Below, piece after piece: positions 45,846-55,179 of a stretch of 64,000 nt of DNA (its first letter is position 1; each line of letters opens with the position of its first letter). Both the position numbers and the translations under genes were made by a program. The notes under the pieces are model-generated. The model had not been told where the DNA came from. It saw only the letters and a list, made by a program, of their open reading frames with translations, and made no database searches. Origin of the DNA: Dentipellis sp. KUC8613 (lineage: Eukaryota; Basidiomycota; Agaricomycetes; Russulales; Hericiaceae); NCBI GenBank assembly GCA_002286715.1, contig NSJX01000055.1, positions 90,300 to 154,299 of the forward strand, written 5' to 3'.

Positions 45846-47280
45846 ATGGGATCGATCGCGAACGGTGAGTGCCCCCCCATCCCTACTCTCTACCTTCTTA
45901 TGAAAGTGTTGATAGTACCTATGGATAGCCTGGAAGCTAGACGCGAACGCGCCTTTGGTCCCCGAACCGAGGAACAGCGCCGCTTCGCCAAAGATCCTGG
46001 CATCATTGGTTACAGCGAGAAATGGTGGCGGGACCACTACGATATCTTCGTTCAAGCTGGGTACACCTTGCGCTCTCGATTTCATCCAAAGTGGACACCA
46101 CCGTGGCAAGGGACCAAGCAACATTACACGAAGTACGAAGAAGGACAGCGAACCGAGGTGCGTAGCTTCGGTGATCACGCATGACATGTTCATGACCTGC
46201 TTGAAGAGAGCCGTGATTCTGGACGCAATACGGAACTCGGATGGCGCTTTTGTTACGCTCAAGATGCTTGACTTAGTTCACGGCCGAGCTACTATGGAAG
46301 AAATCACAATTAACCAGTATCTTTCCTCCGAACCTCTGGCTTCAGATCCACGAAATCGCTGCGCGCAAGCTCTAGAAGTGTTCAAAATACCCGACGAGGA
46401 GCAGGTCTATATGATGGTGATGAAATCCTTGAGACCATTCGACAATCCGGTCTTCGTCACATTTGGCGAGGCAGTCGCGTTTTTCACACAATTATTTGAC
46501 GTCAGTTCATCTTACTCTTACATTACCTCGCATTTTCTGATATGTTCATGTCAGGGATTGCAGTTTTTTCACGAACACAAGATCGCTCATCGGTGCGATT
46601 GCCGTGACTCGCTGGCTTGTTTCTTCTGACGTTAATTCAGAGACTGCTGCGGCTCCAACGTTATGATGGATGCCACGCCAATGTATCCCAAACCTTGGCA
46701 TCCTGTCAAGCTGAACATGCGAAGGGACTGGAAGGGAAAGGCCAAGCACTATACTCGCACGGAACGTCCTGTGAAGTACTATTACATCGACTATGGCCTG
46801 TCTCAGCGTTTCAAGCCGGAATCCACTTCGACCTGGCCACCTTTGGTTCTTCCGGTGCACGGCGTTGACAAGACGGCACCCGAAAATCAGGAGAATAAAT
46901 ATGACACACCCTGTAATCCATTCGCCACTGATATATACTACCTTGGCAATCTGATTCGCGAGTCGTTCATGCAGGTGAGTTTCTTTTTTGTTTAGACGAC
47001 GATCCATAGCTCACACAACTTATAGAAGTACTACGGTTTTGGTTTCATGAAAGAACTCGTCGCAGATATGGTCCAGGACGACCCGTTGAAACGGCCAGAC
47101 ATCAGCGAGGTCGTCACTCGGTTCGCAAAGATCAGGGGATCACTTCGTTCTTGGAAGCTTCGCTCACGCACGATACGCAAGAAGGAATGGAAGATCGTCA
47201 CGCTATGGCGGTATCCCCCACACATATTCCGGACCATTCGTTTCGTCGTCACGCGGAAGTCTGCTATTCCGGATCCGTAA
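45846..47280 (+). CDS. HRD-CC protein kinase-like protein, paralogue 3
   Basis: The start MGSIAN splices over a 46-nt intron to VPMDSLEARRERAFGPRTEEQ; translation could also begin at MDSLEARR. The rest follows paralogues 1 and 2: WWRDHYDIF, PPWQGTKQHY, ILDAIRNSDGAFVTLKMLD, YLSSEPLASDPRNRC, MKSLRPFDNP, GLQFFHEHKIAHR, DCCGSNVMMD, YYYIDYGLS, CNPFATDIYYLGNL, ELVADMVQDDPLKRPDISEV and LWRYPPHIFRTIRFVV. The DFG motif is DYG here, a change tolerated in some kinases. Other catalytic residues are present. GC-rich repeat copy D lies about 290 bp downstream. Confidence 0.85.
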
Positions 47281-47564
47281 CGTTCTTTATTTACTGTGTT
47301 TTTACCCCGATTCTTCACCATCTACCACCATCTACGACTACTCTTATTCTGATGTACTTCCTTTTTGCTTCCGGATTCTCGCTGTATTCTGATACCCGAT
47401 TCTGTTGTTATCATCTGTTCCGTTTTGTTTTCGTTGCATTTCATCGAAATCTACCGTTGCTCTGCATAAATACTGCCCACAATTCGTTCGGCGACGGAGC
47501 TATGCGCAGCTGGGGTCTCTCGCGAGACGAGGGTGGTCGTTTTCGATATGCGGTTCAGCATGTC

Positions 47565-47700
47565 AGCCCGCTCAGCGCGCCAACCCCAGGTCCCGGGAGC
47601 GCCGGAGGCCCGGAATTCCCGGGGTCCCTGCGCTGACCACCACGGCGACGCTCAGCGCTCAGTTCTTGCCACGGACGTTTCGCAATCGCTTGATAGTCTC
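47565..47700 (+). repeat. GC-rich dispersed repeat, copy D
   Basis: GCGCCGGAGGCCCGGAAT followed by TCCCGGGGTCCC matches copy A read on its minus strand; GCGCGCCAA at the left edge matches copies B and C. Confidence 0.7.
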
Positions 47701-48741
47701 ATCTTCGTCCTTCAAGTTCGGTGAACGATAGGTCTCCGTTCTCCGGTTTCCCAACACAGCTCAAGTATTCAATCTGTGTGTGGAATGTCCCCGGCAGGCT
47801 TCTGAATCTGACAGCTCGCGCAGCCGGCGAGATCGCTTCCACGGTTCGCTATTGTTCTTCTTTTGTCGAATGCAGCGATACTCATGCGTCCGACACGTTC
47901 CATGTACATGCTGATGACTCAAGGTAGCAACTTGCAATCGATCTAGCCATGGCGCTGTCTCGAGATCCGAGTCGGTTCCTCGTCGGAGCGTAGGCTCCTT
48001 TGTGGGGCCTTGTAGGCGGTAGATTCCCAATCCCAGTGTGTCTATCCGTGAGAAGTGGGCAAGGTCGCACAGCGCGCCAGTTTTCTCAAGTCGGAACACA
48101 CCCTTTCGAAAGAGCAACAGTGCGCGCTCCGCGTACAGAGTTGAATGTCGAAGATTGCATGTGCTCTGCGCATCAGAATCAGGTGAATTCACATCGCAGG
48201 TACGAGACAAAAAACCACGTCGCGTGTGAAGCGTAAACTGATCGCTGCGATATGTCCCGCCTCATGCAAACAGTGTTGTGCTATCGTATGGGTTCTCGCC
48301 TAGCGCGCTCCCCCAATTCTGACCCGGGAAGACGCAGATATAATTTCCGGTGCTTCGGATAGCGCCTGCGTCTTGTTCTGAGGAGAGAACAAGGTATCCT
48401 CTTCAGTTGTCAGAAGGACCTCCTGGTAGAGCGGGTTTGTCCACCTTCCTGATCGCCGGGTTTGTCATGGAGACAGAGTCGTATTGTTGCATGGCAGGCG
48501 GAGACAGGTGTGAGAATCGATTGGGTTAGGCCCCGTGTAGGTCGACCGCCGGGAGGTTCCGTCTGGGCGATGCGAGCCTTCTGGTCCCCAGAGTCACAAC
48601 CTCTATTGTTCTCAAAATGGCCTGCAGCGCGATCTCACGCTGACAACATGGCTTTAAAAGCTAGAAACACCCTTCGACCTCTGCAAACACGAAACTGCAT
48701 ACTAGTACCCCAAGCGCAGCGCCATCATCTTCTCTCCCAAC
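47700..48741. other. gene-poor stretch
   Basis: No gene supported. A minus frame at 48210-47761 has no recognisable features. The last 150 bp are the upstream region of the next gene (CTCTATTGTTCTC near 48600 resembles the kinase promoter motif). Confidence 0.4.
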
Positions 48742-49643
48742 ATGTCCGACGTCGAACAAGCCGTAGACCCCAGGCTTTCTCCCCTCGTTGACAAGATGGC
48801 CGACGTCATCTACGAAACGATGGTCCCGTACCTCCTCGGACGCCGACTGACAGCGAGCGAAGAGGACATGGATCGTGCTTTGGACCTGCTCGAGGAGCGT
48901 CCAGATGCATACTCGCCAGATTCCAAGGCGAAGATCGCGCACCTGCTCACTTCGTCAGCCTCTTTCCGTATAGCGGCGAACTCACCATAGCTGATTCTCC
49001 TTCGTTCACAGGGTGCGGGTGGCACTCGAAGGATATGCACGCGCGACGAACTTCATAGAAGCTTGGCGTGCTGCTCGTGCGTACAGAGATGGGACCCAGG
49101 TTCTCCGGGAAATCGCCGAGGTGCGCCGACTCTTTTCTCTGTATTTCTGACGACTGATCAGCCGTTCGTATATAGGTGGAATCTGAACCGAATGGACAGA
49201 CGAAATACCAACTTGTCGAGGCAGAACCTGGTCAGTTCCTATTCGCGTCAAATTTCCACACGTTCTTATTCGTGCGCAGAGGCGGAGAAAGACCCGGATA
49301 ACTTCACCGCTGATGAAATGGAAGACATTCGATCCCAAGTCTTTGAGATGACTGCTGAGATTGCTCAAATGGCTTGTAAGTCCTTACCGCTGCCGACCTC
49401 ACGACTGCTATTGACTCGGTGACAGCCAAGGAGCGGGCCTTAGTGAAAGCCGACGTGGATTACTCTGAAGCGGACGCGAGCAAGCCAATTGGACCCGCTG
49501 CCCGTGATCAGAACGGCGATATGGACGCACTCGATATGTGTGGCCTGCTGGCTTGCCTTGCGTCTGCGTTAGATGTGTCGAACACGGGTGACGCAGAGAA
49601 GCCTGAAGCAGCTCACGAGAACGCGGTCGTGGCCGGATGTTGA
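48742..49643 (+). CDS. orphan acidic helical protein, paralogue of the 44.6-45.5 kb gene
   Basis: The start is MSDVEQAVDPRLSPLVDKM. Five exons fit: one ending HLLTS (donor GTCAGC), VRVALEGYARATNFIEAWRA.. to REIAE, VESEPNGQTKYQLVEAEP, EAEKDPDNFTADEMEDIRSQ.. to AQMA, and SKERALVKADVDYSEADASK.. to ENAVVAGC. About 215 residues, acidic, with no signal peptide or membrane segment. No database family comes to mind. Shared exon layout with the minus-strand gene at 45 kb suggests duplication within this cluster. Confidence 0.55.
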
Positions 49644-50386
49644 GACGCTTGTAAAGAACTCATTTTCGTAAATTCTTACACCCTTGTATCTCGCCGCATA
49701 CTACTGCATACGTATGATTTCAGCGTTGTGACTGGCGCGAGTCCTGTAGTCCGAACTTCGTGAAGTGGTGACTCAACGATGCCGACCAAGGCCAGCGCGG
49801 GCCGTAGATATTGAAAGTCAGATTGAAGCGACGACCCGGCATTTGACGCCAGCCCGCTGCCTTTCGTCGCAGATCTTGCAGAACCAAACGTCGCGAATCG
49901 CACGACTTGTCACTTTCATTCCAGAATGCACCGAGATTCAAGCATCAGAATTCGAAAAAGTATCAGGTATGATCTATGATGCGGTTCAATTAGGTATTTG
50001 CTTAACTTACGAAGGGTGAAGCTGTTGACGAACTTGAAGCCATCCAAAGACACGCGCACCGCGTAGGCTAGTAGGTTCCAGCAATGTTTTGAAGACAAGT
50101 GAAGATATACGCCTTATCAATACACAGCTGTCGCCTCGACGCACGGGCGACACAGCTAGCTCCGCTGCCTACTGAGCAAATACTCGATGCGGCCATCAGG
50201 GATTCTCCCAAAGGCCATCCATGCCAGTGAGGATCCGGTGCGGGACTTTCGCGCGTGAAAGTTTTGTCCGTTTAAGCAGATGTGCGAGCGTTGTAGGGAT
50301 TCCTCGTGGTCTCGAGCATCAGCGCATCGAAACCCGTGGGTCGCGTCTGGTCTTGCTTCTGGGATCTGCAGGGCAGAGCGAAGTCG
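49644..50386. other. intergenic region
   Basis: No coding gene supported. The part from about 50270 on is alignable with the upstream region of the second glucosidase II beta-like gene (TTTAAGCAGATG, then a TATAAAG). Confidence 0.5.
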
Positions 50387-50393
50387 TATAAAG
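50387..50393 (+). promoter_or_regulatory. TATA box of glucosidase II beta-like gene A
   Basis: TATAAAG, 60 bp before the ATG; the surrounding sequence is alignable with the box at 52894. Confidence 0.65.
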
Positions 50394-50446
50394 CGAGCAC
50401 CACGATCGTGAATCCCTTGACCTCCCCGGCCTTCTCATTTTCAGAA

Positions 50447-52016
50447 ATGCTCCGCCCGCTTTTCCTCATTTTTCTAATCCTCCCAGTCGCCCTCGCAAGC
50501 GTCGGCAGCGCCCATGACGTAGTCCCCAACGTCCAGCACTTGCTGTCCGAGCCTGTCCGTGGTCAGCTGTGGATGCGCCCAGACAAGCCAGAGGAAAATC
50601 CGTTGAATGCTATGCACAATGACCACCGCGATCGTTTAGATGAAGCTGACGCACTAGGTAACCCGAAGCTCTCTGGCGCTTTCTTTGTGCGGGCCGTAGC
50701 TTACATTGGGTGGCTTACAGTATGTACTAAGGCGTGTCTTGATCCAACGCAAGAGTATTACGGTGGGTCGGATGAGTGCTCGGAAATCTGCTCGAACGAG
50801 CGCACAGAAGGTGAAGAGACCCGCAGGAAGAGCCAGGAGGCAGAATGGAATGTTCGGAAGAGGGTGAGATGCTCGGCATTGGTTAAGATAAACCGTATAC
50901 TCACAGAGAAACAAAGGGCTTCGAAATCCGGTCCACATACATTGCCGCCACGCAGAATGCCAAGGCTGTCCGGGAGGATGACCTTATCGAATTTCAGGAT
51001 ACCCTAGCGGTTCTTGAAGAGGAAGCTGCACGTCTTAAGTGTTCGAGACAATCATCCTATCATTCGGTTATCACTTATCTACTTGCTCAGATATCATCGC
51101 GATGAGGGAGAACGCCGAAGAGCTTTTAGCCGCAGTCCTGAGAAGCCGGACGCGATCATGCGCACGTATGTTTGCACCCTTACTGCATTCGTCACAGGTT
51201 TTATAACTGCTATCTCGCCGCAATCGAAAGCGTATTGTGAGACGGTCGACGTCAAGCCCGCTTTGGACCAGAGCGCAGGCATGGGGCGCTTTCTCTTTAT
51301 TTTCTTTTCAGCATTAAATTCTCTTTGAACAGTACTCGTGAAGGCTCTCGAAGCCTTGAAAGACATAGAGAGAGATGTCAACTTCACGAGAGATGATATC
51401 ATAAGTCAAGAGTTTTCATTACAAGAATCCTTCAATACTACGGCATATGGGAAGGAGGGCGAGTGGTGGGACCAGCAATACATCCCTCTTACAAAGGATG
51501 CTGGAGAGTAAGTCCGCATTCCCATATGACAAGGGGTTAGACCGTGCTATTTACGACCGTGCACAGCTATACGTACCAGGTCGTTCTTTTCCGTGGGGCA
51601 GCACGGATGTCGAAGAATGGTGACGAGAGGCTTGATCTGGGGTTCGTCTACTTGCGACACCATCGTCATTTATTCTCAATTCATGCTGACGAACAACGTG
51701 ATAGCACGTTTGCCTCTTGGAACTCCGATACCAATGTCACGGAGGGATCCTCTGAATATTACAAAGAGCAGATGTATACCAACGGCACGCAGTGTTGGAA
51801 CGGTGTCCGCCGAAGTGTACGGGTACGTTTCATCTCACTCGCATATGGGTCATCTATGACAGCGCTGACCGCTGGCTCAAGTTCAAAATCGAGTGCGGGC
51901 TGGAGAATGCCATCCTCACCGTTGAGGAGCCGGAGGAGTGCAAGTACCTGTTCACGGGGACGTCTCCCGCGGTCTGTTTTGCGTTGGAGGAGGACGAAGC
52001 CGGTGAGGACCTGTGA
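50447..52016 (+). CDS. glucosidase II beta-subunit-like protein A (degenerate LDLa, MRH domain)
   Basis: Glucosidase II beta binds N-glycan mannose through its MRH domain and retains the alpha subunit in the ER. Here MLRPLFLIFLILPVALASVGS is a signal peptide. The region aligned to the family's LDLa motif has no cysteines (NDHRDRLDEAD against SGRCDCSAGTD in gene B). Then come a charged helical region (GFEIRSTYIAATQNAKAVRE.., EFQDTLAVLEEEAARLK, LVKALEALKDIERD) and GKEGEWWDQQYIPLTKDAGE. The MRH domain is SYTYQVVLF.., FASWNSDTNVTEGSSEYY, GTQCWNGVRRSVR, IECGLENAILTVEEPEEC and YLFTGTSPAVCF. Ligand-type residues Arg (RRS), Glu (EEPEE) and Tyr are kept, but the first cysteine pair is missing. Exon 1 ends at 50657. 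No ER-retention signal is seen at the C-terminus (AGEDL). Confidence 0.78.
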
Positions 52017-52893
52017 AGAGGAGATGTGTTGAGGCCTCTTGTTCGGACCGCCTCGCGTCCATGATATTTAAGTATGCCGTGCGTTTTCAGTCATCGTCTC
52101 TCGAACCGTATCGTCTTGTCTCATAACGCTTCCCGAACATTGCTGCATGAAATCTATAAACATATCTGTACTGTTCTCTCGTATACCGCATGGCTGAATC
52201 GGTGAGCAGTTTTCCCGATTTTGAGCGACTTACGACGCGATTCACATACTTGGCCAACAGAGACACGCCGCTCGAGACGAATGAGATGCGGTCCGTTCCG
52301 TGGCGCTGTTACGACCTGTCTTGATTCATTCGAACGGTATTTTGCGAGTATTTTGGCTGCGGCGCCGGAAGTCTGGACCCGGACCTGGCCAGATAGCCAT
52401 GCTGGCGCGGCGGCTCATTGGGCCCAGCCCTGTCGCGGTGAGCGCCTCCGACCCTTATCTTAGATGTCTCCAACTATGGGCTGGAGTGCGAACCCTTTTG
52501 CCTGGATACCGGCCAATCGCGAAACAAAGCCGCACCGTTTCTATGAGGGCCGCGCGACGAAAGCACTAGTATGACTCATCAGCCTACGGACGCTAGCGAG
52601 GACCCCCACGCACTTCATTCGACGACAGCGCAGCATGGCTACAGCGAATGCAGTGCGCGGGCTAAATGTAGGTGATTGCGTCGTGATACTCGCCCCCCAT
52701 GACTTGTTGGGCATCAGGGATCTTTCAGGGCTACGGTCATCCATCAATCAAACACAGCCGCGAGCTCGTGAGACTTATATCTATTTAAGCAGATGCACGA
52801 GCATTATATGGATACCCTGTGGCCGCTATCATCGGTAGCTGCATCCTGGATAGTATCCGTTGGTCACGATACCAACAGAGCGGTACGAAGCTG
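52017..52893. other. spacer between glucosidase II beta-like genes
   Basis: No gene supported. It contains a GC-rich stretch near 52360-52440 (GCGGCGCCGGAAG, CCCGGACCTGG) that weakly resembles the dispersed repeat. The last part is the duplicated promoter of gene B. Confidence 0.4.
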
Positions 52894-52900
52894 TATAAAG
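52894..52900 (+). promoter_or_regulatory. TATA box of glucosidase II beta-like gene B
   Basis: TATAAAG, 70 bp before the ATG, in a promoter alignable with that of gene A. Confidence 0.65.
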
Positions 52901-52963
52901 GGAGCGCCATGACTACGAGTCCCTTGTAGCCTCCCCAACGTTCGCACTCACAGAGTCGCCTAA

Positions 52964-54515
52964 ATGCTCCGCCAGCTCCTCCTCCTCTCCGTCCTCTCGA
53001 TCCCACTCGCCCATGCAAACGTCGGCGATGCCCATGGCGTCGTCCTCGAGGCCCAGCACTTATTCTCTGAGCCCGACTCTGTACAGATATCGACGTGCGT
53101 GGACGGGTCGAAGGAGATTCCATTTAAGACCGTGAACAGTGGTCGCTGCGATTGTTCAGCTGGGACTGACGAACCAGGTAATGAAATCCTTTCTTTCTTT
53201 ATTTTGTGCAGAACGTCACTTAAATTGGACGGTCCAGGTACTGGGGCGTACCTGGATACGACGCAAGAGTGTTGCAATAGACCAGAAGGGTGCTCGGAAG
53301 TCTGTTCGGCCAAGTGCATCAGATCTGAGGAGACCCGCGGAAAGAACCAGGATGCAGAGCAGAACATCAGGAAGAAGGTGAGGGCTCCGCATTGGGCGTG
53401 ATTCATCATATAATGACCCGGACAAAACAGGGCTTTGAAATGCGGTCGAAGTACATCGCCTCTGCACGGAGTCTCGAGGACACGCTGAAGCGCGCAGTTG
53501 TTCGTTCGCAGAATGCAGCTGCGGGCAAAGAACAGCAAGCTTCTCATCTGAAACGTTCGGATCCGTGATTCTCATATTCGGCTATCGCTCACTGTGTACT
53601 CAGACATTATCACGATCATGGAGAGCACAGAGAAAATGTTAGATCTAGTCTTAGGGATCAGGGGGCAATCAGGTATGTTCATATCCTGATTATCCACATC
53701 GCAGAGTCCGAAATGATGCGATCTCACCATAGCGGAAGTTTCCCTCGACCCGATCGCCAAGCCTGCTCCGAGCGAAGACACAGGTACAGAGCTTTACCCC
53801 TTCCGTTTCGTTTTTCGAAATTAACCATTTTCGAACAGCACTCGTGAGGGCTCGCGAAGCCTTCAAAAAAGCGCAGAGAGATGCCATAACCTTGAAGGAC
53901 TTCGCTGGGATGTACGAACGCATGCTGGATGAGCAATCCAATACTACAATGTATGGTCGGGATGGCGAGTGGTTGGAGGTGCGCTTCAGCCGCCTAACAA
54001 AGGATATCGGAGAGTAAGTCCAGAGTCCTACGATAGGATATCCCCAGACCGCGTCGTTGACGGCTATGAATAGCTATACGTACCAGGTCACCCTTTTCGG
54101 CAAGGCAGCGCGGATTTCCAACAACGGTGGTGAGATACTCAGCTTGGGGTTCGTCTCTTCTGTTCGTCTCATAGTCTTGACTGAGGCTGATGAAGAATGC
54201 CGTAGCAAATTTGCCTCCTGGAACCCCGATACCGACGTCACGGAGGGATCTTCCAAGTACTATCAAAAGCAGATGTATACCAACGGCACACAGTGCTGGA
54301 ACGGTGTCCACCGGAGTGTCCAGGTGCGTTTCGTTCGCGCGTGTATCGGTGATATACGACAACACTGACCGGGTCTTCAGCTCAAATTCGAGTGCGGGCT
54401 GGAGAATGCCATCCTTTCCGTGGAGGAACCAGAGGAGTGCAGGTATGTATTTATGTGTACATCGCCTGCAGTGTGCTTTCAGTCAGAGGAGGATGAAACC
54501 GATAAGGGGCTCTGA
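52964..54515 (+). CDS. glucosidase II beta-subunit-like protein B
   Basis: Tandem paralogue of gene A. The signal peptide is MLRQLLLLSVLSIPLAHANVG. One LDLa-like motif survives (STCVDGSKEIPFKTVNSGRC then DCSAGTDEPG), but acidic calcium ligands are reduced compared with the family's NDDYCDCPDGSDEPG. A cysteine-rich piece (ECCNRPEGCSEVCSAKC), helical regions (GFEMRSKYIASARSLED.., LVRAREAFKKAQRD) and an MRH domain follow: SYTYQVTLFGKAARISNNGG, FASWNPDTDVTEGSSKYY, GTQCWNGVHRSVQ, LKFECGLENAILSVEEPEEC. As in gene A, both cysteines of the first MRH disulfide are replaced. It ends DETDKGL with no HDEL/KDEL. It may act as a lectin-like ER or secreted protein; this is inference. Confidence 0.8.
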
Positions 54516-55179
54516 AGAGAGAGGATATTTACTTTTCCGCGTGTGCGCCCACAGCGATTTCTTCGACTGCATACGATGAGAATGTATTCAGACCATAGCG
54601 CTGTCATGATTTGTCTTCTTGAGGTTTGTCCAGCAGTGTTTTAGCTTCATCAGCGAATTGAGGACGATATGGGAACCGCGGGTCATATTTGGCCTTGCTT
54701 GTAGAGTTTGAAAGGCAACGCGACGCCACACAAAGTAAGGCGTAGAGTAGTGACAGGTTGAACGACAATCACCAACTTTGTATTGGACTTGGAAGGACGC
54801 GAAGTGTTTGCCCGGCTTCAAATACAAAATCAATCATGAAATCAGCTTGCAAGAAGTGCCAGATGTTCACGAAACAATCATGAGTGGCCGCGGCACTGGC
54901 ACTGGCACTGGCACTGCCGCGTCTCCTAGAACTTGCCCGGAGTCGCAAATGGGACTGCATGATCATGTCGCCTCCACAGTCCGCAAAACCATGTTAAAGT
55001 ACTATCAGAATTGATTATCAAAAGCATTAGACATCTATGTTGGTAAAAGTGAGTTCGAAAGCTTTGGATTAGCTACTGCGAGAGGACTACTGGATGCGAT
55101 CGGTATTTAGCAGTGCGCCGGTGGGATGTCAAGGTTGTATCAGCACAGAAATCGACCCTGCGTCGCCACCGTATCCGAG
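54516..55179. other. intergenic region with GGCACT microsatellite
   Basis: No gene supported. A (GGCACT)4 microsatellite lies at about 54893-54917. The boundary of the adjoining transposon on this side was not found. Confidence 0.4.

Noticed and set aside
47761..48210. 149-codon minus frame
   Set aside because: Overlaps non-conserved spacer; no paralogue in the other kinase spacers and no recognisable features.
49676..50270. Short frames downstream of the 48.7-kb gene
   Set aside because: No start context, splice chain or domain.
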